The notes: generated by a model not told the origin, from the sequence alone. DNA of 35,085 nt from Bradyrhizobium elkanii WSM2783 (GCF_000472865.1 NZ_AXAP01000088.1:1-35085), one strand, 5' to 3'. Shown: positions 7,522 through 15,984, counted from the first letter of the stretch. Numbers and translations are program-made.

Positions 7522-8186
7522 CGTTGCAGGTCTCCGCCCATGCCGCGCTGCCGCGCGCTCTCCTCGATGTCCTGCGCATGCGCGATCGCGGCCTTGCGCG
7601 ATTCCTCATCGACATATTCGCTGTGCGCGAGCTGCTCCTCGACGACGTCGATCTCGCTGACGTCACGGAGCCGGTCAGGCCAGGCGCCGGTCCTGAGGCA
7701 CATGATGCAGCGCGCGATCTCAGCCGCGCCCTGCAGCAGCACCAAGGCTCCGGCCAGCGGGATCATGAACTTGAAGTGGTAGACCGGCGGGCCGTCGGCG
7801 GTCACGTTGGAATGCTCGTTGATGCGCCAGGAATCGACCGCATAATCCCAGCCGGCATAAACTAGCGCCGCGATGCCCGGCAGGAAGAACGCGAAATACA
7901 GCACGAGGTCGAGCGAGGCCTGCAGGCGCGGCCGCATCGAGCTGTAGAGGAAATCGCCGCGGACATGGGCGTTCTGCGCCAGCGTGTAGGCGCCCGCGAG
8001 CATGAACAGGGTGCCGTACAGCATATTGGAGGCGTCGAAGATCCACGCCGTCGGCATGTTGAGGATGTAGCGCTTGAAGACCTCGGCGCAGACAAGGCCC
8101 ATCAGCCCGACAACCAGCCACGCCGCGGCCTTGCCGGTCCAGGTGCTGATGCCGTCGATCATGTACAGGAAACGCTGTGCGCTCAT
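7518..8186 (-). CDS. TRAP transporter small permease (DctQ type)
   Basis: 222 residues with four predicted membrane spans (about 19-39, 53-75, 92-112 and 136-158) and a long charged cytoplasmic tail. Family signs are CAEVFKRYILNMPTAW in the first part and YTLAQNAHVRGDFLY in the middle (compare the usual 'HvRvdll' stretch). It forms the membrane complex with the large permease, whose ATG overlaps this stop codon. The ribosome site is weak, so expression may be set below that of the receptor gene upstream. The tail of about 60 residues, rich in Glu and Arg, is longer than usual. Confidence 0.92.
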   Translation of the reverse strand: MSAQRFLYMIDGISTWTGKAAAWLVVGLMGLVCAEVFKRYILNMPTAWIFDASNMLYGTLFMLAGAYTLAQNAHVRGDFLYSSMRPRLQASLDLVLYFAFFLPGIAALVYAGWDYAVDSWRINEHSNVTADGPPVYHFKFMIPLAGALVLLQGAAEIARCIMCLRTGAWPDRLRDVSEIDVVEEQLAHSEYVDEESRKAAIAHAQDIEESARQRGMGGDLQR

Positions 8187-8246
8187 CTGCGTTCGCTACC
8201 GGCCGTTCCGGAAGTATCGGGTTGGTGTAGAGACAGCGGAAGCGCC

Positions 8247-8270
8247 ATCCGGGGTTCGCTGTCCCCGGAT
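8247..8270 (-). promoter_or_regulatory. Hairpin between receptor and permease genes of the TRAP operon
   Basis: ATCCGGGG at 8247-8254 pairs exactly with CCCCGGAT at 8263-8270, with an extra GAAGCG/CGCTTTC outer pairing. There is no T-run, so it is not a classic terminator. It sits in the 111 bases after the receptor stop and before the small permease, where a stem commonly protects the receptor mRNA or reduces readthrough. The role is inferred from position. Confidence 0.55.
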
Positions 8271-8297
8271 GACGCTTTCGGTCGTGCGCAGCGCCCG

Positions 8298-9434
8298 TCA
8301 GGTCTTTTTCTTGGCGTTCGGGCCAAAATAGTGGTTGTAGGCCATACGGCGGTTGACGACCGTGTCGTTCTCCCACTGCGTCGCGCGCTTGGCGAAGGCG
8401 AGCTGGGATTCGACGATCTCCTTGAACAGCGGGTTCTCGGCCGACTTCTTCTCAACCACCTGGTCGTAGATCTCGAGCTGCTTCTGCAGGATCGAATCCG
8501 GCGTCTTGTAGAACTTGACCTTGTCCTTGGTCTGCATCTCCTCGTAGTCCTTCGAGTAGCGGTCGATCGCCTTCCAGCTCATGTCCTGGCTGGCCGCTTC
8601 GACGGCGTTGGAGATGATGGCCTTCATCTTGTCCGGCAGGGCATCGTACTTGGTCTTGTTGAACATGATCTCGAACTGCTCGGCATTCTGATGGTAGCTC
8701 TGCAGCATGCAGATCTTGGAGACGTCGGTGAAGCCGAGCACGCGGTCGGAAGTCGCGTTGTTGAACTCGGCAGCGTCGAGCAGGCCACGGTCCATCGCCG
8801 AGACGATCTCGCCGCCTGGCAGCGCGTTGACGGCGGCGCCGAGGCCAGTGAAGACGTCGATGGAAATGCCGACGGTGCGGAATTTCAGGCCCTGGAAATC
8901 ATCCACCTTGGACATCGGCTTCTTGAACCAGCCGAGCGGCTGGGTCGGCATCGGCCCATAGGGGAAGGAGACGACATTGGCACCGATCGAGGCGTAGAGC
9001 TTGGCGAGCAGCTCCTTGCCGCCGCCATATTTGTGCCAGGCCAGCAGCATGTTGGCATCCATCGCGTAGCCCGGACCGGAGCCCCACAGCGCCAGCGCGG
9101 TCTGCTTGCCGTAGTGATAGACCAAGACGCCATGGCCGCCATCGAGCGTCCCCTTCGAGACGGCGTCGAGCAGGCCGAAGGCCGGCACCACGGCGCCGGC
9201 GGGAAGCACCTCGATCTTGAGGTCGCCGCCGGTCATGTCGTTGACCTTCTTGGCGTAGTCGAGCGCGTATTCGTGGAAAATATCCTTGGCCGGCCAGGTG
9301 CTTTGCCAGCGCATGTTGATCGGGCCCTGCGCGCTGACGATGGTGGGCGCTGCAACGCTTGCTGCGGCGCCCGCGGCCGCAACCTTCAGGAAGCGGCGGC
9401 GACTGGACGTACTGCCTTTATTGGATTTGGTCAT
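8298..9434 (-). CDS. TRAP transporter substrate-binding protein (DctP/TakP-like)
   Basis: 378 residues, the periplasmic receptor that captures the solute and delivers it to the permeases encoded just downstream. The N-terminus SSRRRFLK (10-17) plus an Ala-rich stretch to about residue 35 is a twin-arginine export signal, so it is probably exported folded. The conserved receptor arginine that binds the carboxylate is likely R186 in GLKFRTVG. The stretches ADYAKKVND-like and GPGYAMDANMLLAW recall the TakP/FcbT1 branch, which takes 2-oxoacids or aromatic acids. This is family knowledge, and the actual substrate is not shown. The start has GGAGG 5 bases upstream. First gene of a three-gene operon. 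Confidence 0.93.
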   Translation of the reverse strand: MTKSNKGSTSSRRRFLKVAAAGAAASVAAPTIVSAQGPINMRWQSTWPAKDIFHEYALDYAKKVNDMTGGDLKIEVLPAGAVVPAFGLLDAVSKGTLDGGHGVLVYHYGKQTALALWGSGPGYAMDANMLLAWHKYGGGKELLAKLYASIGANVVSFPYGPMPTQPLGWFKKPMSKVDDFQGLKFRTVGISIDVFTGLGAAVNALPGGEIVSAMDRGLLDAAEFNNATSDRVLGFTDVSKICMLQSYHQNAEQFEIMFNKTKYDALPDKMKAIISNAVEAASQDMSWKAIDRYSKDYEEMQTKDKVKFYKTPDSILQKQLEIYDQVVEKKSAENPLFKEIVESQLAFAKRATQWENDTVVNRRMAYNHYFGPNAKKKT

Positions 9435-9558
9435 GGTTTCCTCCCTGCCCTTATGATTGGCGGTCCTTTAGGATCCGCTCTTTTTTAGGAAGGAAGACAA
9501 AGGCGTGCGCAGGAGTTTGGCAAGAACGTTCCCGATGATGCGACGCTAGGACGCGGGC

Positions 9559-9577
9559 CGCGAGCAACAAGCTCGCG
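9559..9577. repeat. Perfect small hairpin in the upstream region of the TRAP operon
   Basis: CGCGAGC-AACAA-GCTCGCG: a 7-base stem with a 5-base loop in the 263-base gap between the TRAP receptor start and the 3' end of the TRIC gene. It lies about 125 bases upstream of the receptor start. It could end the TRIC transcript (no T-run) or act as an operator. I saw no other defined signal in this gap. Confidence 0.45.
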
Positions 9578-9697
9578 ACTGCGAGTTCGGATTTATTCCC
9601 GGCAGGAGAAGAAAAAGCTCTGGTAACAAGCCGCAGGGCTGGAGGCTCTATTAGACTTTCAGTGTAGTCGACTTCGCCCCAGCAACTCGCGATCGGG

Positions 9698-10336
9698 TTA
9701 CCGGTCCGAGGGTTCGTCGTCGCGTCGTCGCGGCTGTGGCAGGCTGAACCCGTGATAGAGCGCCAAGACGCGAAGCAGCACACAGAGTGCCGTGCCGGGC
9801 AGCAGGGTGGCCGCGACCGGCATGCCCAGCGCGTGTCCGACCGTGACGACCGCGCTGCCCGCGAGGGCGGCCATGGCGTAGAACTCGGAATAGAGGACGA
9901 TGGGCATCCGCACGGAGAGCAGGTCACGCACCATTCCGCCGCCGATCCCCGTCACCATGCCGAGGATCGTGGCCATGACAGGGGGAATGCCGTATTCGAG
10001 GGCTTTCTGTGTGCCGGTCGTTGCGAAGATGCCAAGGCCCGCCGCATCGAACAGTTCGACCGGAAAGCGCAGGCGATCGATCACCGCCGAGAACCAGAAG
10101 GCGAACAGGCCGCCGGCGGCGGAAATGGCGAGTGCATGCCAATTCGTCACGGAGGCAGGTGGAGTCGCGCCGATCAGGAGATCACGGAGATCGCCGCCGG
10201 CAACTGCGGTCACGAAGGCTAGCACGAGAACGCCGAAAATATCCATGCGTTGCCGGACGCCCGCGGCGGCGCCGCTGAGCGCAAACACCAGCGTTCCCAG
10301 GAGATTGAGGGCTTGGACCAGCGTCGCGCTTTCCAT
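9698..10336 (-). CDS. TRIC/UPF0126 family inner-membrane protein (YadS/YicG-like)
   Basis: 212 residues, almost entirely hydrophobic, about seven membrane spans arranged as two similar halves. Each half carries the family signature: GGDLRD in the first (about residues 47-52) and GGGMVRD in the second. Prokaryotic TRIC proteins form trimeric cation channels; some UPF0126 relatives have been linked to amino-acid movement, so channel versus transporter is open. The ribosome site is weak. The C-terminal tail is Arg/Asp-rich and cytoplasmic. Just upstream on the same strand is the relic of a hydrolase gene, with the aldo/keto reductase beyond it. Confidence 0.9.
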   Translation of the reverse strand: MESATLVQALNLLGTLVFALSGAAAGVRQRMDIFGVLVLAFVTAVAGGDLRDLLIGATPPASVTNWHALAISAAGGLFAFWFSAVIDRLRFPVELFDAAGLGIFATTGTQKALEYGIPPVMATILGMVTGIGGGMVRDLLSVRMPIVLYSEFYAMAALAGSAVVTVGHALGMPVAATLLPGTALCVLLRVLALYHGFSLPQPRRRDDEPSDR

Positions 10337-10342
10337 CGAGGC

Positions 10343-10651
10343 TCACGCTCTTACCTCGGCATCTCTGAGCCAAAGGCCGGCCGTCGTCAACATCGCCTCG
10401 ATCCCCGCTCGCAGGGCCGGGTGAATCACTGGTCTCAAATTCGGCGCAAGATTGCCATGCTCACTGGCGGAGAAGCACAACAGCGTCCTGCGGCAGCAGA
10501 GCGCCTCGAAGAACCACGGCGTCGCGGCCGCAATCGGATCGCTCTCCGGCATCGTGAGCAGCGTCGGGCAGCGGATGAGGTCCGCGTGCCCGAGTCGGAA
10601 GCGGCCTCGGGTGTCGTCGGCGCCGCCCGTGAAGGTTGTCTGCGGCTTATT
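10343..10651 (-). pseudogene. Remnant of an alpha/beta-hydrolase gene (C-terminal part)
   Basis: Reading on the reverse strand from 10651, the frame after a stop codon gives about 100 residues. They include LIRCPTLLTMPESDPIAA and FEALCCRRTLLCFSASEHG. This resembles the late strand, catalytic-Asp region and 'K-TL-x-F-x-A-x-E-G' stretch of alpha/beta hydrolases of the dienelactone/pseudooxynicotine-hydrolase type. The nucleophile elbow, the first strands and a proper start are missing, and the tail after EHG no longer matches. I read it as a decayed fragment. A short unrelated protein cannot be excluded. Confidence 0.5.
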
Positions 10652-10667
10652 TCAATCTTCAGCGCGG

Positions 10668-11687
10668 CTAGGACCGCTCCGCCGTCCGCGCCCGCCGCCC
10701 CTCGATCGGATAGGCCGGATCGTTGTAGCCGGGCGTGGAAGCATGCCCGCTCACGACGAGCCGGTCGATCAGCGCCTCGTCTTCGGCGGTGAAGCGATAG
10801 TCGAGCGCGCGGACGTAATCGTCCCATTGCGCTTCCGTGCGCGGACCGGCAATCACGGCGGAGATGAGGGATGAATTCAGCACCCAGGCGACCGCGAACT
10901 GCGCGGCGGTGATGCCGCGTGCTTCCGCATATTGCTTGATCTCTTGCGCGAGCCTCAAGGATTCCGGCCGCCACTCGGTCTGCATCATGCGCTTGTCGTT
11001 GCGGCCGGCACGGGTGTCCTTGTCGGGGGTGGCATCAGCGCGATATTTGCCGGTCAGGACGCCGCGGGCGAGCGGGCTATAGGGTACCACCCCAAGGCCA
11101 TAATAGCCGCAGGCCGGCAGGTGCTCGACCTCGGGCATGCGGTTCATCGCGTTGTAATAGGGCTGGCTCACGATCGGGCGGTCGAGGCCGAGCCGGTCGC
11201 AGATGTTACAGATCTCGGCAACGCGCCAGGCGCGATAGTTCGAGACGCCGAAGTAGCGCACCTTGCCCTGCCTGATCAGGTCGCCGATCGCGCGCACGGT
11301 CTCCTCCAGCGGCGTCGTGTGGTCTTCCTTGTGCAGGTAGTAGATGTCGATGTAATCGGTGCCGAGCCGCTTCAGGCTCGCCTCCGCCGCCTGCAGCACC
11401 CAGCGTCGCGACAGCCCGCCGAAATTCGGATCGTCGCCGATCTGATTGGCGAGCTTGGTGGCGAGGACCCAGTTCTGCCTGTTGTTGGATATCGCGCGGC
11501 CCACCACCTGCTCGGAGTTTCCACCATTATAGGCATCCGCGGTGTCGATGAAGTTGACGCCGGCCTCGCGCGCCTTTGCGATGATCCGCGCCGACGTCGC
11601 CTCGTCGGTCGGGCCGCCGAACATCATGGTGCCCAGGCAGATCGGCGAGATCTTCAGGCCGCTGCGGCCGAGTTGACGGTACTGCAT
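10668..11687 (-). CDS. Aldo/keto reductase
   Basis: 339 residues, a soluble NADPH-dependent oxidoreductase of the TIM-barrel AKR family. The catalytic tetrad is present and correctly spaced: D48 and Y53 in FIDTADAYNGG, K78 in VLATKLA, H119 in YYLHKED. Typical later motifs are YFGVSNYRAW and VVPYSPLARGVLTGKY, the latter lining the cofactor site. It is of the YajO/Tas-like group; the physiological carbonyl substrate is unknown. The start has a strong GGAGGAG. The next gene upstream (thioesterase) ends 30 bases before this start, so the two are likely co-transcribed. Confidence 0.93.
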   Translation of the reverse strand: MQYRQLGRSGLKISPICLGTMMFGGPTDEATSARIIAKAREAGVNFIDTADAYNGGNSEQVVGRAISNNRQNWVLATKLANQIGDDPNFGGLSRRWVLQAAEASLKRLGTDYIDIYYLHKEDHTTPLEETVRAIGDLIRQGKVRYFGVSNYRAWRVAEICNICDRLGLDRPIVSQPYYNAMNRMPEVEHLPACGYYGLGVVPYSPLARGVLTGKYRADATPDKDTRAGRNDKRMMQTEWRPESLRLAQEIKQYAEARGITAAQFAVAWVLNSSLISAVIAGPRTEAQWDDYVRALDYRFTAEDEALIDRLVVSGHASTPGYNDPAYPIEGRRARTAERS

Positions 11688-11717
11688 CGTCTGCTCCTCC
11701 GAACCCGGATGTTAAGC

Positions 11718-12140
11718 CTACTCGCTCTTCAATATCTTGAACACGCCGTTCGCCATGGCGATGCAGCGTTTGTCGACGGTCACTTCGGTGGTGATAAAGA
11801 TCAGGCTCCTGGTCGAGCGCACCACACGCGGCTTCGAGATCAAGGTTTCGCCGATCTTGCCGGCCTCCACAAAGTGCGTATCAAGCTGCACGGTCGCAAG
11901 CGCCGGCTTGCCCGAGACATAGCGGGCGGTCATGCCGCAGGTGCGGTCCGCGAAGGTCATGATCACGCCGCCTTGCACCAGGCCGCGGCGATTGTGATGT
12001 TTGTCCTCGGTGATCAATGCATATTCATGCTCGTCGCCGACGAGACGCTGCCACAGCGGGCCGACCAGATGCAGGAAACCGGATGTTTCGACGATCTTCC
12101 AGCCGTCGGATTTGAGCTTTTCCGCGGCATGTTTCGTCAT
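11718..12140 (-). CDS. Hotdog-fold thioesterase, PaaI type
   Basis: 140 residues, a complete single hotdog domain expected to hydrolyse acyl-CoA thioesters in the cytoplasm. The family helix is visible in NRRGLVQGGVIMTFADRTCG (about residues 50-69), where HGG/QGG followed by an acidic residue forms the active site. The strand LDTHFVEAGKIGE follows. It is probably the first gene of a two-gene unit with the aldo/keto reductase. Which acyl-CoA it accepts cannot be told from sequence. Confidence 0.87.
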   Translation of the reverse strand: MTKHAAEKLKSDGWKIVETSGFLHLVGPLWQRLVGDEHEYALITEDKHHNRRGLVQGGVIMTFADRTCGMTARYVSGKPALATVQLDTHFVEAGKIGETLISKPRVVRSTRSLIFITTEVTVDKRCIAMANGVFKILKSE

Positions 12141-12213
12141 GTGATGCTTTCCGTCCGGCGAGGCATGATATCAGGTCATTTCATCGAACGCGGGACTGTT
12201 GTAGTCAAGATCA

Positions 12214-12837
12214 ATGGCCCGTTCATTTGATGATGCCACCCGGCGGAATATCGCAGAGCTCTGTACGGCGTTCAGGCGCCTGCCGGACGATTCTGCGCCG
12301 CTGCTCAAACGCGCGGCGGTCGCGATCGCACTCACGAGCGGCGAGGGCGAGAAGACCGCATTCCTGCTCACCCGCCGTGCGGCCAGCTTGCGCAGCCACA
12401 GCGCGCAATGGGCGCTGCCCGGCGGACGCTGCGATTCCGGCGAGACACAGGCGGAAGCGGCACTGCGCGAACTGCACGAAGAGCTCGGGCTGCGCGTCAA
12501 TGATGGCGACGTGCTCGGCGTGCTCGACGACTATCCGACCCGCTCGGGCTATCTGATCACTCCGGTGGTAGTGTGGGTCTCGACACGGGCGCCGATCATG
12601 CCCAACCCGGACGAGGTAGCTTCCGTCCATCGCATCACGCTTGAATCGATCGAGGCGGAGGATGCGTTCAGCTTCACCACCATTCCCGAGAGTGTCAGGC
12701 GCGTGATCCGCTTCCGCCACGCCGGCCAGCACATCCACGCGCCGACGGCTGCCTTGATCTATCAGTTCCGCGAAGTGCTGGCCGGCCGCGACACCCGCGT
12801 CGCCGATCTCGAGCAGCCGGTCTTCGCCTGGAAGTAG
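12214..12837 (+). CDS. Nudix hydrolase, CoA pyrophosphatase-like (NudL/YeaB group)
   Basis: 207 residues. The complete Nudix box lies at residues 71-93: G71, E77, R85-E86-L87, E89-E90, G92, which bind the metal and cleave a diphosphate bond. The preceding QWALPGG and the following LDDYPTRSGYLITPVV match CoA-pyrophosphatase-like members, so a coenzyme A or acyl-CoA derivative is a reasonable but unproved substrate. The gene is divergent from the thioesterase, with about 73 bases between the starts. The ribosome site is weak (AAGATCA). The downstream gap holds a repeat. Confidence 0.9.
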   Translation: MARSFDDATRRNIAELCTAFRRLPDDSAPLLKRAAVAIALTSGEGEKTAFLLTRRAASLRSHSAQWALPGGRCDSGETQAEAALRELHEELGLRVNDGDVLGVLDDYPTRSGYLITPVVVWVSTRAPIMPNPDEVASVHRITLESIEAEDAFSFTTIPESVRRVIRFRHAGQHIHAPTAALIYQFREVLAGRDTRVADLEQPVFAWK

Positions 12838-12862
12838 GGAGCCGCACGCGCAACTCTATCTG

Positions 12863-12959
12863 CTCACCCTGAGGAGACCGCGCAGCGGTCGTCTCGAAGG
12901 GCGAGGCCGCCGGCAGGGCCTCATGGTTCGAGGCGCGCTACGCGCTCCTCACCATGAGG
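12863..12959. repeat. Palindromic intergenic repeat (CTCACCCTGAGGAG type)
   Basis: CCTCATGGT at 12919-12927 pairs exactly with ACCATGAGG at 12951-12959, with a GCGCG-CTA-CGCGC core between them. The left part (CTCACCCTGAGGAG...CTTCGAGACG-type) is the usual start of this repeat family. It follows the Nudix gene by about 25 bases and may end its transcript. Confidence 0.75.
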
Positions 12960-13078
12960 GTCTGGCAGCGGTGTCAATCACGTCATTGCCGATGTGTAGT
13001 CCGAAGTCCGGTTGCTGATGCCAAGCATTTGGGTGACAATGCCACCATAACAACAAACATCGGGGGAGGCGTTCGGGC

Positions 13079-14059
13079 ATGCTGTCCTGGAAGAAGCGAC
13101 TTTACACTGCCATCGCCGCGCTCGCTGTCGGCGCAGCATCGCATCCCGCGCAGGCCCAGGATTATCCGAACCGGCCGATCACGCTCGTCATCCCCTTCGC
13201 GCCCGGCGGCAGCACGTCCATCGTCGGCCGCGGCATTGCCGAGAAGATGAGTGAATTGCTCGGCGAGAAGATCGTGATCGACAACCGCCCCGGCGCCGGC
13301 GGCACGGTCGGCACCAAGGCGGTCGCCAAGAGCGATCCTGATGGTTACACGCTGGTGCTCGGCTATACGGGGACACTCGCGATCGGCCCGTCGCTCTACA
13401 AGAAGGCGGGCTACGATCCGCGCAAGGATTTCGCGCCGATCGGCATGATCGGCAATGCGCCGAATTCGCTGGTCGTGCATCCGTCGTTTCCGGCCAAGAG
13501 CGTCGCCGAGCTGATCGCCTATGCCAAACAAAATCCGGGCAAGGTCAGTTTCGGTTCGGCCGGCGCCGGCACAGCAAGCCACATCACTGGCGAATATTTC
13601 GCGCGCAGTGCCGGCATCTCGCTCGTGCATGTTCCCTACAAGGGAACGGGCCCTGCGCTGGTCGACCTCATCGGCGGGCACATCCCGATGGCATTTGCGC
13701 CGATCCCTGCCTCTCACGCCAACGTCAGCGGCGGAACGCTGCGCGCACTCGCGGTGACCAGCGTGACCCGCTCCGGTCTCCTGCCCGACGTGCCGACGAT
13801 CGCCGAGGCCGGTGTTCCCGGATTCGACGCTTCGCTCTATTATGGCCTTGCGGCACCGGCCGGCACGCCGCGGCCGATCGTCGACAAGCTCAACAAGGTG
13901 CTGCGCGATGCGCTCGCCTCCGAGGAGGTGAAGCGGCAATTGGGCTCTGACGGCACCGAGATCACGCCGGGCTCGCCCGAGGATTACGCCGAGTTCATCG
14001 ACAAGGACGAGAAGAAGTGGGCGCAGCTCGTGAAGGCCAGCGGCGTCGAGCCGGAGTGA
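13079..14059 (+). CDS. Tripartite tricarboxylate transporter receptor, Bug/TctC family (orphan)
   Basis: 326 residues, a periplasmic solute-binding protein with a Sec signal peptide (about 1-26, ending AQAQ). Family signs: YPNRPITLVIPFAPGGSTS, VVIDNRPGAGGTVG-type, AKSDPDGYTL, FGSAGAGTASHITGEYF and VPYKGTGPALVDLIGGHI. Members bind carboxylates or related small acids, and the family's PFAPGG and GAGG loops hold the carboxylate. No TctA or TctB membrane genes lie near, so it is an orphan receptor, a common situation in this family. GGAGG lies 9 bases upstream of the ATG. Confidence 0.93.
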   Translation: MLSWKKRLYTAIAALAVGAASHPAQAQDYPNRPITLVIPFAPGGSTSIVGRGIAEKMSELLGEKIVIDNRPGAGGTVGTKAVAKSDPDGYTLVLGYTGTLAIGPSLYKKAGYDPRKDFAPIGMIGNAPNSLVVHPSFPAKSVAELIAYAKQNPGKVSFGSAGAGTASHITGEYFARSAGISLVHVPYKGTGPALVDLIGGHIPMAFAPIPASHANVSGGTLRALAVTSVTRSGLLPDVPTIAEAGVPGFDASLYYGLAAPAGTPRPIVDKLNKVLRDALASEEVKRQLGSDGTEITPGSPEDYAEFIDKDEKKWAQLVKASGVEPE

Positions 14060-14153
14060 GAAGCACTTGTTCTGGGCCATGGCGGGGCGTTTGGTCGCTT
14101 TTGAGTGATTCAATTCGAGGCTGACATCGCGCGCGTCCTTGCTACAAGAGAGC

Positions 14154-15347
14154 ATGCGCCCGCCATTGATTCGCTGTTTCCCCGGATTGGTCGCGCTCGC
14201 GCTGTTCGCGGGCGCGCCGGAGGCCGTGGCGGTCGAGGCTGCCACCCTTTCTGCATCCACCGCGGATGCGATGGCGCAGGCCGCAACGCCGCAGGCGATC
14301 GCCGAATATCGCCGCAAGCTGCGCGAATATCAGGAAGCGCGCGCTGCCTTCGATGAGGAGGCGGGCGCCTATTGGAGTGCGATTTCCGAGAAACGGCGCA
14401 CCCGCAACGCCAAACGGCGCGAGCGACAGCCCATCACGCTCGATGATTATGTGCTCGACCAGCCGCCGCTCTATACCGGGCCGAAACGGCCGGTGAATCC
14501 GGAACCTGAAGAAGAGGAACCGTCGCGTCCACGCAGGACCATTCCTCTCGTCGCCGATTTCCTGAAGGCCGCCGCCGAGCAGTTTCAGTTCACGCCAGAG
14601 CGGCCGGCCACCGAGATCGAGTTCAAGCGCGCCTACGCCCGCTACGCGCTCGCGGCCGGCTTGACGCGCGAGCAGGCGGTGCGGGTCTATTCCTTCGAGA
14701 CCGGCGGCACCGGCAATCACGATATGCAGTCGGGCTACCGCGGTCCGGGCACAAAGGCGATCTCGACCGCAATCGGCTACAATCAGTTGCTCACCACCAA
14801 CACCGTCGAGTTGATCGCCCAGCAGGGCCCTGAGTTCATCAAGGTGCTGACTCAAAAGGCCGCTACGCTGTCCGGTCCCGCACGCAAGGCGATGGATCAC
14901 AAGCTCGCGGTGCTGAAGAAGATGGTGGCATTCGCACGCACGGTGCCAGACGACTGGTCGGCGCATGAGCGGCTCGCGAGCACGCCGCAGGGCTGGGCGG
15001 TCCATTCCATGGTGCTCGATATCGACGTCGGCCCGATGCTGCAGACCCACAAGCTGCTGACGTCAGTCATCTTCGCGCGGAACAAGGGCTACACCCGACC
15101 GCTGAGCGCGGCCGAACTCGAGATGATGAACCTCACCGGAGACGGCACCGGCTACGACATGGTCACGATGCCGCAAGCGATGCGCGAGAGGGTGCCGACG
15201 TCGAACTTCTTCCAGCGCGGCGGCTACGAACGCAACCCGGTCGCGATCCGCCACAACACGGTGGCAAAGCTGCTCGCAGTCACCGACGAACGGATGGATT
15301 TCAACAGCAACAAGCCCGGCGCCAAGGAACTGGCGTCAGTGTTTTAG
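14154..15347 (+). CDS. Exported protein of unknown function with possible lysozyme-like domain
   Basis: 397 residues. I do not recognise a named family. The start at ATG 14154 (rather than TTG 14139) gives a clean signal peptide (residues 1-30). Residues 45-95 are charged and helical (coiled-coil-like, Arg/Glu-rich) and 100-130 are Pro/Glu-rich. From 155 onward there is a folded domain. In it, YSFETGGTG (E182) followed about 25 residues later by ISTAIGYNQLL resembles the catalytic Glu and the 'S-x-x-G-x-x-Q' part of SLT/goose-lysozyme domains. A periplasmic peptidoglycan-acting role is therefore possible, but it is inferred only from this pattern. It follows the Bug gene on the same strand with a 94-base gap. 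Confidence 0.8.
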   Translation: MRPPLIRCFPGLVALALFAGAPEAVAVEAATLSASTADAMAQAATPQAIAEYRRKLREYQEARAAFDEEAGAYWSAISEKRRTRNAKRRERQPITLDDYVLDQPPLYTGPKRPVNPEPEEEEPSRPRRTIPLVADFLKAAAEQFQFTPERPATEIEFKRAYARYALAAGLTREQAVRVYSFETGGTGNHDMQSGYRGPGTKAISTAIGYNQLLTTNTVELIAQQGPEFIKVLTQKAATLSGPARKAMDHKLAVLKKMVAFARTVPDDWSAHERLASTPQGWAVHSMVLDIDVGPMLQTHKLLTSVIFARNKGYTRPLSAAELEMMNLTGDGTGYDMVTMPQAMRERVPTSNFFQRGGYERNPVAIRHNTVAKLLAVTDERMDFNSNKPGAKELASVF

Positions 15348-15362
15348 TGGCCCGCGGGCCGC

Positions 15363-15439
15363 AGGGTGGGCAAAGCGAAGCGTGCCCACCTTTCTTGCAC
15401 CGACCGTGGATGGTGGGCACGCTGCGCTTTGCCCACCCT
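15363..15439. repeat. Palindromic repeat (AGGGTGGGCAAAGCG type), copy 1
   Basis: 28-base arms at 15363-15390 and 15412-15439 pair with one mismatch, loop 21 bases. It lies between two converging genes, 15 bases after one stop and 23 before the other. It is well placed to end transcription from both sides although it has no T-run. The same unit recurs at 24587 and 34744. Confidence 0.9.
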
Positions 15440-15462
15440 ACAGGTTACAGCGGCATCGTCGC

Positions 15463-15783
15463 CTAATTCGATCCGAACATGAACTTGCCGTCGCCCTCGA
15501 GATAGGGGCCGGAGCGCATGTAGAGCTGGCCGTTCTGGCCGACGAAGAACAGCGTGCCTCTCGGCACCTTCTTGGCGCCTTTGAGCAGCAGCCCGGCATT
15601 GTTGGTCCCCATCTTGTAGGCGAGGGTCGAGCCGTCCTTGCCATAGGCGTAGCCCATGTCGGACTTCAGCTCCCAGGGTGCGGGCGATGCATCCTGTGCG
15701 AGTGCGGGAGCCGCCAGCGTCGTCAGTGCCGCTGCCGTCAAAAAAGCCGTTATCAAAAAGCTCTTGGCCTGAAATCGAGTCAT
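15463..15783 (-). CDS. Small secreted protein of unknown function
   Basis: 106 residues with a signal peptide (about 1-28, ending in PALA-QD). The mature part of about 75 residues is rich in Gly, Lys and aromatic residues (YAYGKDGSTLAYKMG, TLFFVGQNGQLYM) and probably forms beta strands. No family recognised. Start choice: GGGGAGG lies directly against an upstream ATG at 15789 but 6 bases before the ATG at 15783, so the inner start is the functional one. Possibly a periplasmic or surface-associated small beta protein; that is inference. Confidence 0.78.
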   Translation of the reverse strand: MTRFQAKSFLITAFLTAAALTTLAAPALAQDASPAPWELKSDMGYAYGKDGSTLAYKMGTNNAGLLLKGAKKVPRGTLFFVGQNGQLYMRSGPYLEGDGKFMFGSN

Positions 15784-15984
15784 GATCATCCTCCCCAGTC
15801 ATCGCTGCCGAAACCGGCGCCCTGTCTTGAACAAATCACGAACGTCGTTATTCCGTCAATACGACGGAAGTCGTCGTGCGGCATCACGTGCAACCTGCGG
15901 GTTTGTGATTTCCTGCTTCGCGACTATGTTGCCGTTTCCATCTACAAACGCATGATTGCGAAAAGTTTGATAGGGATGATTCGA

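Noticed and set aside
5746..7782. Very long open frame (678 codons) on the plus strand opposite the TRAP permease genes
   Set aside because: Its product is an Arg/His/Asp/Gln-rich chain with no domain, typical of the antisense of a GC-rich membrane protein gene. The minus-strand genes show clear TRAP motifs.
12983..14317. 444-codon minus-strand frame covering the Bug receptor
   Set aside because: Antisense of an unmistakable TctC-type gene; composition is that of a shadow frame.
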